64,000 nt of DNA from Pyxicephalus adspersus (Eukaryota; Chordata; Amphibia; Anura; Pyxicephalidae), in contig NC_092859.1 in NCBI RefSeq assembly GCF_032062135.1, positions 113,458,577-113,522,576 of the forward strand, written 5' to 3'. Shown here piece by piece: positions 10,001 through 25,000 of the stretch (positions within the stretch are counted from its first letter, which is position 1; every line of letters starts with the position of its first letter). The notes beneath the pieces were generated by a model, which saw nothing but the letters and a program-made list of their open reading frames with translations, was not told where the DNA came from and did not search any database. A program made the translations under genes and the position numbers.

Positions 10001-13000
10001 TACTTCACAATACCATTAAAACAGAAATCTTGACTAAACAAATATTGTCTAAATAGAAGAGGCATGTGTATTCTTCCTTGGATCATGGTGTACTTTTGTG
10101 TATTTCTTTCAGTTTCCTGTAATAAAGACCAGTCACTTCTACTTATATTACTCGTGAAAGGTACCTGGTCTTGTATCCGCCCCTCCTGTAGTTTTGTGCA
10201 GGTTGCCTGTAGTGGGTGGGCCTGCTGGGTCCCTCCCACAGATTCGCCCTCAACACAGGCTGCACATTGATGATGTAAATTCGTTTTAAAGGTGATGTCT
10301 TGGTTTGTATAGGGATTTGGTGGACGATGTATTTAATTTGTTGCTAAGAAGAAATATTTAAATTAACTTTTGTCCCTGGAGTTTAGTTTTCTGTAGACTG
10401 TAGTGCTCAGTCATGAACATGATAGTAGTACTACAACAAAAACTTAAAGAAGTGCAGGCAAACAGCTACATAGCTGAAACAATTATATTTTATTTTTTTC
10501 TATTAACCTCCCTAGCGGTAACCCAGAGTGTGACTCAGGGTAGAAAAAAGTTGCTGAAAGCGGTAACCCCCGAGTCACACTCGGGGTAGGTAAACCTATG
10601 GGAGGTAATAATAAATACAGCGCTTACCTGATCCGCTGGTGTCCCACGTTGTCCATCGCCGCAATCTCTGTCGTCTTCCTTCTTTCCCTGGCCGGCTTCT
10701 GCACCTGATGAGTCACCGGGGAGTTCCCGGTGATGTTGGTGCGTGTGTACGTTGCTGGCGGGGCGGGAAATTCAAAATCTATTTGTATGTTTCATAGTAT
10801 CTATTTGTATGTTTCATAGTATAAGTATAATATGTATTTTAAAAAAAATGTTTTTTAAATATATAGAATTTTTAATTTATTCAATTTATTATTTTTACAT
10901 GATTTTGTGTTTCAAACTTTATTTTACTTATACTAATATATTTTACTGTAAAATAAATTTTCATGAAAAACAATGTACCGCTTTTAGACATATAAAACCG
11001 GAAATAAATGAACTGCTAGGGAGGTTAAAGGAGTTAGTAGTGGCCAGTTCATTCACTTTTATCACATTGCAAAGGCAGTGGAATGCATGGAACGTAAAGG
11101 TTCCCTACCATGCCTACCATGCAGATTGGATGGGTAAGGCAAAGAAACATTTAAAATAGGGCATAACAAGTAACGAAATCAACTCTAAAAGAAATCAGAT
11201 ACTTGCTTATTAACTTTTGATCTGAACCAGAATTATTCCAATTGATTAGATGCTGTAAGAAACACTTCTCAAATCCTCGAATTGGACAGTCTGGCTATGT
11301 TAACACCAGTTATCTGTATAATGTAGAGCAAGATCAGGGCTTGGAATAATTCTTCCATACAAAGTATATGAAGCAACATAGTTAGAATGTTTTACTTATG
11401 TGTAATTGCTAAGTTGCCGAGACCTGGAAAGTCACAAAGTGAAAGTATTCTAAAGAAGCAATGAGTTTATCTGCCACTGACATTTTATAACCTTCTCCCT
11501 TGATACTGTATTTCACAGTAGATACAGGTGACCCGCTGTCTATAGCTGCCAGTAAGTATCTGATTTACAGTAAATTAATCAGAAAAGCAGCACCAGTACC
11601 TAGCGTTATGTACATATCCTAAAGTGTCACTGGGTGGCATTTGGAAGTGTTTTCTGAATGTTTTACCAGTGTATCTAGTCCCAGGGTCCTTACAAGTTCT
11701 AAAAAAACTTGTAAGAACCCTGGGACTAAGGGGGTCCTTACAAGTTTTTGTAAGGACCTCCATTGTCCTTCAAACATTGGGGGCTGGGGTGGACTATGAC
11801 TATGACCGGTTCTGCGGCAATTGCCCCATCAATGGTCAGTTGGTGTAAAATTAACCCAGACCCTGTTGTTAGTGTGAAAAGTATGATGTTCTATCACTAA
11901 TGTCAGTGGAAGAATTAGTGGTTTTTCATTAGTGTCCCAACAATGGTGTCAGTGGGTGGAATAGTGCCCCATCAGTGGTGTCAGTGGGTGGAATAGTGCC
12001 CCATCAGTTGTGTTAGTGAAAGAAAAAGTACCTCATCAATGGTGTCACTATAAGGACTATTCCTCCCACTAACCACCATTTGTTAGTGTTAGTGGGAGGA
12101 ATGGCACAGCATTGTTTGCATGAGAGAGAGGAATACTACCCCAATGGTCAGTTGAGTGAGAAAAAAAGCCACATCTGGCTAACAGGCTTAAGTTTTGGGA
12201 CCTCTTATCTAATCTGATGGCAACAAAAACATGTTGAATACATTTTGTGTACTTTTTGTAAATTACTACCTAATTTTTTTTACTCATACTCTTCTCTCAT
12301 GTGAAAACTAAACTATTTTAGTAATGTTAAATCAACATTAACAGGATTTCTTTTTTTAAGCCCATGGCAATTTGATCCTATCTGACTCCATGCTTGTTGC
12401 TTATTTATCCAACAATGCCAGTTGGCAAGAAATTCCTAAAATTCCACCCTCTTAGAGAATTTGTCTAGTGGAAGCCTCCACATACCACTTTTGTCCCTGT
12501 AGGCCTTACTTGTGGAATATTATCAGCTTGGATAGAGGGAGAATATGAAAAAGCCTGTAGGCATGTAATGGTGATTAGAAGATGGCCATTTAAAACCATA
12601 CTCATTGTTTATTCACCTGTGCATACTATTGCAGTGTGCAAGCTATATAAGCGCTGGCTTAATCTCCAGAAAACAGTTAGGAAGCCACGGAATTAATGAA
12701 TTATTCACCCTATGATCAAGTGGACAGGAGTAGCATCCACAGGTCTTCAAGTACCCATAGAATATATGATTATCTACTGGTTCATATTCAATTACATCAT
12801 GCCTCTTGTCTATGTGTACAGTCACAGGTTTGTGCATTAAAGAAAATTTGAGTTAGCTTTCCTACAGATCAGTGTTCCATTTGTGGGAAGAAAAGGTCTG
12901 GCAAATGTGCATGCAATACAGAAGTTCACTCGCTATTTTTTGGGTATACCCATGGCAAGGAGCAGCTAGTTTGCATCTTCCTATCATGCTAACACCCTCC

Positions 13001-16000
13001 CATTTGCCCTTCAGGACCAAAAACAGTTTACAGAGGGCTTTTTAAAAAGTATTTCGATTTGGTTGTTTTGGTTATCTATTGAACTGTGGTTTCTTATGAA
13101 AAGTTCAGCAAAATAAAGTGATGAAGTTATTACTTTACAGATTGCAAATAGTTTTTAAGTTTAGTATTTGTGGAAATAACCTCTCCTAAACGTGGGTATT
13201 TAGGAAAAAATAAACTTTAGATTTGAGGTTGCTATCTAACAATTAGCTGTGAATGTTTGTGTGTGCATGGTGCGGAGCAGATAAGATGTGCACCTCCTAC
13301 TGAGAGGAGACATGACAGGTGTGAGTGACATTCAGCAGGGCTCTCATCACTGATACAACCCATATTCTGTGTGTGGGGGAAAATAGTCATGACAAGGATA
13401 GAATGGTAGTTTAAATAACTGTGTATTAATCGTTTGTACAGGTAGTACTTAACATTAACTCTTGGCAAATTAAAGATGAATGCAAGCTCCTTTACTGGGC
13501 TAGATTGTTTGTGCAGAGGTGGCATCAGGTAATGTGATGTATGTTGCTTTGAGTTGGTTTCCTCCTCTTATTATGTTGGGTTCCTTCCTGTTAATTTGTT
13601 TTTTCACAATTATAACAGCATTGCCCAGCTTCTTAGCTGTTATTTTGAACCTTAAGAAAAAAAGAACCAATTACATAGGCCCATGAGTACCACAACAGCA
13701 TAGGTGGTACTCATGTATTTCTATCACTCCCTAACCTTAGCCTTAATTTGCATTAATTTCTAAGTTTCAAACGTATCCAACTTTTGTCCTGAGCTTCAGT
13801 TTCAAAAAAATCAGCTTTCCTTTTATTCTTATCACTTTGTTTTATTGAATTGCATTAACAATCCTTTACAAAGAAGTTAGAACTTTTAGCATTTTAAACA
13901 CAACATGCTGATCTAAAAATCTGGAAAATATTATATCTCAAGGAATTGCCATGGATGACAAATTTCATGTAAAAGCATTAGTAGTTAGGAATTTGCAAGC
14001 AGGTGTTGGCTCTAATGAGAAGAACTCTAGTACAGTGCTGGCAAGTTCAGAGTGACACATGAGTTATAGTGGATTACTTCTACTTTGCATTAGTGGGGTT
14101 AGTGAGATCACTCCATGGGGTTGATTCACTAAACACATTAGGAGGTGGATGTTAATGCATTCATTATGGGGGCCTCAACTTTGGCCCCTGACAACACCAA
14201 AGGACCATATGTAATTTGTAATGTTACAGAAGACTTTTAGAGGATTCAGACATTGAGGAGATGATCAGAGACTGTTTTGAAACTCATGACATACTGCAGG
14301 ACACTGTCAAAGAATGTGTATTTATATATAAATATATATATTTATATACCCATTTAAAATGAACCCATACATGCAGTACTGCAATGCATCCCGGTGTAAA
14401 TAAGTTTTCAACTGATGTGTCCTCTTTTCAAGTACAGAAATCATTCCATTAATAACAATATGCTATACACAGTGAGTAATGCTGTGTTTTATTGAAAACC
14501 ATTGAAAAAATATATTCTTGTTAGGTTGTTGAATTTCCTTGCTTATTTGTAATAATTATTATGTTTATGGGTAAATAGTTTCATAAATAGCACAGTTGAT
14601 TTTGTTTAACACTAAATGACACCACTTCCTAAAAATGCAAAAATAAACAGTGATTGATACCAGGCGGTGAAGTGAGATGCCAGAATCTTATCTTTATCGA
14701 ATATATACAAAGGTCAAAAGATGGAGCTGACATCAGAAGAGCTCAGCAGGCTTTTTCCTCAGTTCTGTTCCTTAGATTCCACTTTCTATAAATGATCTTT
14801 GGCTTCATGTATTTCTCATGGGGCAATGTAACAAATGCATCACTTATTTACATATTACCAATTTTGTACATCCAGAACACATGTTTATGTTAGACCTCAA
14901 ACTAGGAAAATGACATAAAATACAGATGAAAGGTCAATGCAGGGAAAAAGAATAAACAATATAATATAGTATAGTAACAATATAGTGGCAATACATAGCG
15001 GACAACCAAAGAACTACCCCCCCCCCCCCGAAAAAAAAAATAAAAAAATAAAAAAATGGCACCAGTAACTTTTGCTAAAAAAAAAAACATTTCCCCTGCT
15101 CCTGGTGGCTTTTTGTTTTTGGACCCATGGACCTGAAAAAGATGATGTCAACGTTAGTGGCTTTGGGGATGAAGCAGGGACAGGATCCTGTACTTTTGCT
15201 GTAGGGGAGCCTACAAAGAAGTGAGTGTGTGCCATAATCAGAAAGTATGCTGTGTCGCCTCTGCTAAAAGCACAAGATCAAAACCAAAGCAGCTGGAAAG
15301 TATTTGTTCTTTCACTTTCTACTATTTTTTTTTTTTTTATTGTGAACAAAGCAAGGGGCTAACTGTCTGAAGTAGGTAAGGTATGCTTGCAATATACAGA
15401 GATGGTTGGAGGTGAGTATGAAAGGTTGTTATAGAAAATGCTTAGCTGATTATCTCTGGGTATTATACTTTTAGCTGTACTTTTGTCTTTTTTTTTATTC
15501 CTACCTTTCACGTATAAATAAAAAATACTCTCTTTAATTTGAATTGTTTATAAATGGACCCATAAGGTTTAAAAATGGATGGAGTTCTCCTCGCTGCATG
15601 TCATGTTATATATCCATTTACAAAAACTATTCCCCTGGCATTTAGGTTGACAAGTGTATATTTATACGCAACACACCAACTGAAAAGTTTATTTATACTC
15701 ATTAAACTTGTACAAAAATGCATTCCAATCCAACTTTAAAGACAGATGGTAATATGTTATATATATAGAAACTGCTGAAACAACATGCATAGAAAAGATT
15801 GATATTTGTGACTTATAGAGGTCAATCTATCAAGCAATTAAAATATTGTCAGATAAAAAGAAACACATGGTCCTTAAAAGGGAAGTTTAAATACATGCTC
15901 GACATGTATGAGAAAAAGGATCACTTGGCTGGAGATATAAGTGGACCAATTTTTTTGTAACCCATATGTTTTTAAATACATTTTAAATTAATTCCCTACA

Positions 16001-19000
16001 ATGGGCTTCATAAATAGGAGAATCTTAGGAAGAATTGCATAACCTGCACCATAGCGACCAAATAGGTTTTTATTTATAGTGCATGTGAACCCTTACAATA
16101 AACTTTGATTTGCTTACTTTTGGGCTGGTAAAATACCAGTAAAAAAATGTTATTGTCTGTTCTATATGTGCAATAGGCAATAATAGGACATAGGACATAA
16201 AAAGTGTGGCTAATAGCTCCCTATTGGTATCCCAACTACCTGAATTCCTAGTATAAAAAAAAATATACATTTTGGGAATTTGTTCATTTTCAAGTATGAT
16301 GTCCAGTACCCAGAGATGTGCCGCCATAGGCATCTTACTATACCACACCTGTCTTTCTGTATGCACAGTTAATACATCCTGAGGGCAAACCTGAAATGTC
16401 CCCAGCTTACCCACCATAGCACTCTTGGTGAATGTCTACTCTGGTACCTGGCATTGCATTAATGGAAGGTAGGGGAGGAGTATCACGTAGAATGCCCCAT
16501 TACCTGGATTGGGTGGGAAGTTTAATTCTCAGGACTATGGTGACAGATTAGGATATCAGCAGACACAGGTAAATAGAAAACAATATTTGTTGTGCCTCCC
16601 ATATAACAAATTTGTTGCTTTTTCTAGTATGGGAAATATAATAGTTCTGTCTAAAGCAGCATATTACATAGTTGGAATGCTTATGGCTGAAATCGCAGTT
16701 TATGTTTCTGTGATGAAGCAAATTTTAATTATCTATATTATGAACAACATATGTCAGTTTTGGCAAACACAGATAACAGAGTCATGATCTTCATTGTTTT
16801 AATAAGGCAAAGTGTACCAGAGGCGAGTCTAGAATTATTACTAGACAGCCCGATTCATGCAAACTGGAATAGACCTGCAAGAAAAAGATTCAGTTTTATT
16901 ATGTTTTCTATTAGTTATCATGTAATGTAACAATGTAGACAATGTAAAGCATGCTAAAGATATGCTATAGAGAACCTCTACTATACTGGACTAACATTAT
17001 AATATGTACTTAGAGTTTTTTTTTTCCCAGAACATATTTGCTCTCTGCTGGGTTCTGAAACATTTGGGTGACCTTGAGCACCTTGTCATATTGTGATAAC
17101 AGTGATAAACTTTTAAGAAAAATCGGGCGTATTTATAGCCTTTTCTCATAGCAAGTGGACTAAAAAAACAACCATAAGCACCCAATATAGGAACTCCTTG
17201 GAGTTTACTAAATTCATACGAATAAATCTATATGCTATATCATAAGATATACAGATTTACAAAGTAGATGCGATAGGTAAGTTTAACAGCTGTTGGAGCT
17301 AAACTATCATTCATGCATACACCAATTTGACAAAACTGTACTAGGACTAACTTGGCAGCTCCACAGCAGATAACTGCAAAAATGTAGGAAAATGGTCAAA
17401 AATATATTAAAAGGATTAATATAAAATCGATGTTTTGTGTATAGGAAAGCCACATCCATCACAATATTTTTAATATTTACACAAGACCACAGGGTCTACA
17501 TTTGTTAGAAAATACAATTTAGAAAAAAAGAAAAGTTTTGCAATGTCTTTTTGATGATTGTAACTTTCTGAATTGTTACTTTTGCTGAATATATATATAT
17601 ATATATATATATATTAGTCAATAAGATGTGACAGTTAGAAAGAAGGTGTAAGGTTGCAGATTTTGCTTTTACATAGTGGTAGAAGATTTTGTATCCTACT
17701 TTTGGCACTGATCCTTTCTTTCGTCCTGGCATCCTGGGACACAGCTGTCACTGCTTTCTCCTGTCCTGCTCACGAGGCTGCCATTGGGGACAGAAAAAGT
17801 CTCTGTCAGTGACACAGCAAATAGCAGAGATCATTCCAGAATGTTAGTCTCGGAAAGATCCTGAAGTCGCCTAGGTACCGTACAGACAACTGACACATAA
17901 TATTAATTTTGTATTAAATATAATGAATGAGTAAAATGGAATGGTATAGGATGAGTCCAGCTCTCTGTCTGGTTTGCTCCCGTGTTCCATGTTACTTGGT
18001 TTGGGTTCACCATTTTGCTGTTGATTGTTTTTTTTTAACTTTAACATTTAAAAAAAAACAAACAAACAAAAAAAAAAACACCAAAATGAACCTGCCTGCC
18101 ATACCAAGGCTGATTTGTCCAAGGCAAATAAGTATTAGCCAAACTTCACAATGCAAACCACCTCATTCCTTATCCTGATGTAGATACACACATACTGAAA
18201 ATATACCAAGCATTTATTATTGGTTCATGAATTTGTGTGCACATAATGCCACCCTAAACTTTCTATATGAGTCCCTGGGTCGCCCCAGAGAGAATAAATA
18301 GAACTAGATTACTCAGCTGTTGAACACAGGGTACGCTGACAGCTGTCATTACTGGACAATAACAGGTTTACAGTCTGTCCACACAGTTTTATCTTTGTGC
18401 ACAAAAAATATCACCTGTGCATTTCTAAAACAAAGAAGAACATTAACAGAAAGATATATGTAAAGCACACTGGTGGGTTTATTGGCTTTACCCAAATTGG
18501 CTTTAGACTAATAAACTATGATGAGGACATTAGACAATGAGCTCCACTGGCCAATAGTTTTGACATGACTAAGAACTCTGTGCAGTACTAAAGAAAATGT
18601 GCTATTTAAATGTATAAATAAATGTTGCAAATTTAAGAGATTTCAATTATTTCTTTGGTGTACAATACATTCCCCAAATGGAGGTTCCCTACCCTTGATA
18701 TATGGCTCCAAAATAGACTTCCCCATTACAATAATCACCCTGTATTTTGAAAGAAGAGTTACTTTAGGTTGGACAATCAATCTGTGTGGATTGTGATAAG
18801 GAATGCAATAAAAACAATTCAATTTAGTGTTTGGCTTATTTGGCCAAGTATTGTGAAGTTCTATATCCCTATTTCTCTTAACGATTGCAGTACTGTAGCA
18901 TGCAAGAATTTGTTGTCAGCCTACCAATTTATAGAGAGTGGATTAAGACCACCATTTTTGGTGGATCAAAGATTGCAATATTTTACATGCAACTGCCTCA

Positions 19001-22000
19001 GTGATGTGAATTGTATGGATGTGTTGTTGTTTAAAGGGTATATCCCTAACATTCCCAGCTATGTGTTGTGCTTGCCAGCACTATCAACCCATCCCACAAT
19101 GGTGACAAATTCCCTGAATTATTGCAGTCTGCTTTGTCTATGGTATAGTCTGCATAGGGGCATATGGGAAAGGCGTAGCAGTCTCTGGGGGAGTTAGCAT
19201 GAGCATTGCTGGTTTGGGGCAGGTGGTGGTATGCCGGCTCAGTGACAGGTGTCACACACTTGGTCCAACCACTTCAGCAGTTGGTCTTGATCCTCCAGGA
19301 GGAAACAGCTGAGAACACCAAAGCCTGAATGATCTGGAGTCACAACAGCATTCCTCAACATGACAGCTGTCTCCACACTACTACTGACAATCCATTACCT
19401 CTCCATATATTGCACGTAGATACAAAGAAATCCTAGAATCTTCTTCTATCCCTTTGGTTTTTGTGGCATTTACCAGGATTCTGAACATTGCAGTTTTTCC
19501 ATGTCATAAAATGATCAGCACATTTTCAAATAACTTGTGGTGCATAAAAATGGTGGCAAGGACTACTATGTGTGTAAAAACATCAAAAACTTGTAATCAG
19601 TTACATATTTTAATAAATAAGCTTGGGATGAAATAATCAAAAGATATACCTGGTATCATAAAAACTAATAATCAAGTAAATATATATACAAACAACACAG
19701 TCTCAGCACCCAGTTATTTAAGTCAAGGTACAATCACAAAGCAATGAATGTGACTTTCCCCAAACATTTACTAGTAGTGAATCAATGACGGTCAAAACAT
19801 ATGCGCTAGGAAAATTCATCTGTAGTAAGTGTTTGCTGTCAGAATGACTGCTTTATAAATATATTTTTATTAATATGACTATACCCCCAAAGGTGACTAC
19901 TTTTGCCACCAAGACTAACGCAATTTACAGCAAACTACACAATTGATGCTCATACCAGACAACTAGTTTGCACTAGAGGAAACTAACAAAATATGTGCAA
20001 TCCCTGAGTTGATTTACATGTTGTGGATCAGTCTCAGGTGCTTATGTTAATAACAGATAATTGCAGATTATAGCCAGGACAGGTTACATTTTTCATGAGA
20101 GATGTAAAAAATGAAGGGTGTGTAGAAGCAGAGAATAGGGCAAAGGAATTTGAGATGATATTATCTCCAGTGTCATTTGTGCTGCCAGCCTTGTAATTCC
20201 CTTCACTTTCACACCCTCCTTCCAGATGACTGGAGGGTGTACCGCCTCTAACACCCCCCACATCCCAGTCCCCACCCGTATATTCCTGGACATTCTCTTT
20301 GCTTTTGTTCTTTCAGTTTATGGAAAGAATGAGAAGATATTGGAATGGAGAGAATGCATGACTCATGTAGTGTTTGTGGCAGTATGTTTTGTACATGTGT
20401 GAGTGTGATGTGTTTGCAGGCTTGTGTGCCTTGTGAGGACAGGAAACCTGCCATGGCAGGAAATGCTATTTTTCTGGTTGTAATTTACTTCACAACTTTC
20501 ATTCACCGACCTGGAACATGTATGCAGTAAATAATGTCATGCTTGTTTCTGGTCAGTGATTTGGAAGGGACGTATGCCAACAGATCAACATGTAAGCCAC
20601 TGGACACTGAACTGTAGCATACAACTAATATCCTACTGTAACACGTGGTTTACCTTTACAGAAAAAATTATGATCTAATTTATGTGCTATTTAGAATGCT
20701 AACTGCCGGGCTGCCTTCAGCATCAGTACTTTAATTGTGTGACACAGACAGCATAAAAAAGACACACTCTTCCCTAATCTAATCATAACTAAACTGAAAG
20801 GTCAAAAGTAATTGTTTAAGTCATAAACAAACTATGGGCTACATGATATTTTCAATCAATTAGATCACTGTTTCTCAATCAGGGTTCTTCCAGAAGTTGC
20901 TAGGGATCCTTGTACAACTTGTGCCTCCTAAGTCAATGTAACTGACCCCCATGATTTTTTAGCTATCTGTAAGGGTGAAATAGTTCCCACTGACCACTAC
21001 AATGATGTACTTTGATATGTGGATACAGTAACTTTAGTAGAGGTTCTCTAAAGACCTGGAAGTAATTTCAAGGGTTCCACCAAGCTAAAAAGGTAGATAA
21101 ACACTGAAGTAGATGATTGAAACAACCACATAGTAGAGCACTCTCATTTTTCCATAATAGATTATAGGAGAAGCAGTTGATTGGCAATAGGTAAGCTGTT
21201 AATTCCCCAAAAACTTCTGTATTTAAAGCTGAAAACAAATGTCAGTCTGAGCTAGTCTTAGGTACGTTCATATTAACAGCAAGCTTTGCTATACATTTTT
21301 TCTGTACTCTTTTTATCTGGCCCAGGGCACACTTGCACGATGTTGGAAAATGTTTGCTGCCAGACCGCTTCTTCAAACACCCGTATAATCTACCAGAGAT
21401 TGTACTATAAAGGAAACATAAAAACACATTTTTTTTGTTCCTTTGGGTAAAACTTTGTTGTTCCCTCATTGTTGCTGACCAGGCCATATGTTCATCTGAT
21501 TCTAAGAGCACACATTTCCAGTTGTCCTTTTTTCTGAGACTGTAAGTGGTCAGAATCTAACATCTAGTTCCAGGCTACTTTTATCTACTCATGAAGGTGC
21601 CAGCCTTCCATTTGTGTATTGAGAGTGCTGCTGAATGTTTCCTTAAATAGCTTGCCGTTTCTGTCTCACAATTATATCTGGTGTTAGTCTGATGTCAGAA
21701 AAGGATTTGAATGTGGATCTTTTCATATTTCACATGCAGTTGGATTAGTGTGTGGATATGGGTTTTATTTGTGTCTGTATTTCTGTAAGGGAAATATATT
21801 GGGTAAGAATGTGTGACGCAAAAAGCCTCATTATTAGCCTTCTATAAATGTAGAGTTTTTGTTTTGTCTATGTGACAGAGACTGAAATGAAATAGCAATC
21901 TAAAATGTAAGATAAAAGAATCATGTCTCAGCACTGCGCTACATAAATCTTCTACCTGCCAGTGAAATACCAAATAATACAATGCCCATCCCTGCTGCTC

Positions 22001-25000
22001 TTTTTAGCTTTTACATTATTTATTGTATTTAATGTATGCAGCCTATACATGCTGATTTGTGATATACATCAATCAGTCTGACCTGACAACTGACAGATGT
22101 GACCAGGGAGCAGATGACATTCTTTACACAGTGTGTATCTGTCATTAGGTACCATAAGCCAAGACCTATAAATAGTCACTAAAAATATTTCATCTTTCAA
22201 ATGTGTGCAGGAGGTTTGTAGTGCTGTTCAGAAAAGCAAATTGATTGAAACCTTAAACACTGCAAAAAAGTAGTGGAGGCACTATTTATAGAGCTTTAAA
22301 ATTTTGACATTGTTCAAACAGTGATTTGTAAGTGCTCATAATAAAGTCAGAAAGTTAAATAAGTAGGCATATTACAAACCAAACAGTTTAGGTGGTGATT
22401 CATCCTTGTGAGTGCAGGCCTACATCCTACACAGTTATAATTGAAAGATGAACTTTGAGCACAAAACTTTCATAATAAGATTTCCCTCAATAGCCACAAA
22501 AACCATGATCCAAGTTTGTGGGCTCCAAATCCCTTTGCAAACAGATGCAAGACCAGGCACACTACACAAGCATTGAGAGCAGAAGTGTCTGGACTTAATA
22601 CAATATGCTTCTGCACAGCTTCTGCACCAATCTGGAAAATAACATATAGCAGCACACCAAGATTTATATTGCAAATACACCTGGATACAATCATATTCAG
22701 TGACAGATATATGAAGGAGTGCTGTATACACAGCATCCGTTCTGTTCTATGAAGGATGAGTAATCGGCACCCCACTGTGCTTCCCCCTTTTGACTCGCAT
22801 AGCGGTTGTTCCTGATCTGCCGTGAGATATCCATATACAATGTTGGGCGACCACTGTACATACCGGTATGTTAGATTCTCATCTGAGATGAACACAACTG
22901 TCTGTTTCAGATGGAGAGTATATGACATTTATAAAAAATTTAGAATACACATGTATTTAGACAACATTTCCTTATCTTGGCTGTACCAAGAGCAAAGTAT
23001 TTACTTATAAAAAGCCAAAATACAAATGAAGCATCCTACAGACATTCACATTGCATGTACAACCCTGTTACTGAACAATCTTACTAATGGAAGACTGAAA
23101 ACTAGCATGATTGCTCCTAGGAGGAGGAGGAAATGCTCTGGGTCTAAATGTTTAACTCATTGTAAAGAATACCACTTGGCTGGATGTAAAGCTGATCTAT
23201 TGGTTTAAGAAGTGACAGTCACACACCTGAAACAAGCATGCAGATAACTATATAATAAAATATGTGGCAAGTTGGGTGGCAATGAGCCAAACACCTGAGC
23301 TGTTTTCCTATTCTGGGCTAGTAATTCAAAAGTATTAAAGGCACAAGATCAGAACACCAACCAGGCTAATAGATTTTAGATGGAGTCAGCAATGGCAGTT
23401 TACATAATCTCTTCCACGCTTGTTAACAATGTCAGTTGTAGATTACAGTGGTCCTACAGTGTCCTTGTTATGTAGACGCTGCTAGGAAAAATGTTATCAG
23501 CTTGTATTGTCGTACAGTGTGACAGCAGTGCTGAGATGGATAAATTCCAGAATCCAGCAAACCTAAATAGCTGGCAAGTATTTTCCTGATATCTTCTAAT
23601 AGCTGCATACTTTTTATTTTTTGTATTTTGGATATTGGACCATATTTATTAAAACTCTCCAAGACTGTAAAAGATAGACTAATTTGGGTTAACCTGGGTG
23701 ATCCAGCAAACTTGCAGTGGATTGGGTTCAGGAGTAACAAATTTGTCAAATACAAGAAAATTATTTGATAGAAATCCATTCCAGCTTTGTTTGATCGCCC
23801 AGGTTCCCCTGTGATAGTCTATCATCTCCAGTCTTGAAGAGCTATAATAAATCAGGCAAAATGACTGAAAGCTGTAAATGTGTGCGATTGTACAGCTTGC
23901 ATTATCTGTTGATTATTTTGTATTTCAATATTTTTAATTAATTTTTGGAAATAAGGGAAGGTTAACAGTGCATAAAAAACATCAACATAGACTGTTGATT
24001 ATTTTGAACCATGCTAAAATGATCACCTTTATAGTGTTTTTGAACATTTGTCTGACACTTAAAATGATTTTTCATTTGCAGATTCAAAGGCCATTGTAGA
24101 TGGAAACCTGAAGCTGATCCTGGGTCTGATCTGGACTCTAATTCTACACTACTCCATTTCTATGCCTATGTGGGAAGATGAGGATGAAGAAGATGCAAAG
24201 AAACAAACTCCCAAACAAAGACTGCTGGGATGGATTCAGAACAAGATTCCACAACTTCCCATCACCAACTTTCATCGGGATTGGCAAGATGGCAAAGCAC
24301 TGGGTGCTCTGGTTGACAACTGTGCTCCAGGTATGTGAGCAATTTGTGATATAGCAAGGTACTACATCAGGGAAGTTTAGTTAACTTAATTTATTATTGA
24401 GCATACAGTACACAGTAGCAGTAGCATACAGTATACAGCATACAGTAACATATAAAAAGGTTCTTTAACAAAAAGCTTGTGTTCACAGGTTTTTGTTCAC
24501 TTCAAATAGATTTTGTATTTCCATAGACATTGCGAAACCTGCAAATGTAGGTCAGAAGAATGTAAACTGCAGGTCAAATGCACCTAATAATAAGTTGTGA
24601 ATAATCTCACAAGCATTCCAAACAGATTTCAAACTAATGCATTCAACACAAGCCCTTAGATTTGTTTGATAAGGATGGTATAAAAACTTCAAAATGATAG
24701 TTTCAAGATAGTTACATAAAGGAACTAGCAAGAAGTATTAGCAATCACTGTATGCTTTTATTTATAAATACATATGGTATATACACATAAATATAAGTAT
24801 AGTCATACCAGGAATATATCCTTTAACAAATAAGGGGTTAAAAAGTATATTATAAAAAGCATACTTCAACCCAGGGGCGATGTGAATCCTGTGATCGGTG
24901 TCCAAGTATTAGGTCATAGACAGAAATATCCCTAGATATCCCTGGGACATCTCCCCCCGCTATTCTTTGTAAAGGAAAAAACTGGCCAAACCCTAGACTG

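Larger units (their letters stand above)
7034..24081 (+). other. FLNC: FLNC intron 1 (17 kb)
   Basis: This is by far the longest intron, starting at GTACAA and ending at TTTGCAG. I saw no coding exon in it. It holds a 31-bp tandem repeat, a TTAA-flanked MITE, hairpins, a 32-bp minisatellite, poly-C/A and TA runs and three further dispersed elements, all listed separately. Much of 7290-10500, 12160-15000 and 15100-20860 shows nothing I recognise. Long first introns of muscle genes often hold enhancers, but none can be proved here. Confidence 0.9.

Noticed and set aside
10743..11159. 138-codon open frame in intron 1
   Set aside because: Lies over the AT-rich half of a MITE, with low-complexity residues and no homology recognised.
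18769..19197. 142-codon open frame in intron 1
   Set aside because: No recognisable domain, composition of random AT-rich DNA and no splice support. Could be an unrecognised old transposon.
22470..22928. 152-codon minus-strand open frame
   Set aside because: Overlaps a dispersed repeat and has no recognisable domain.
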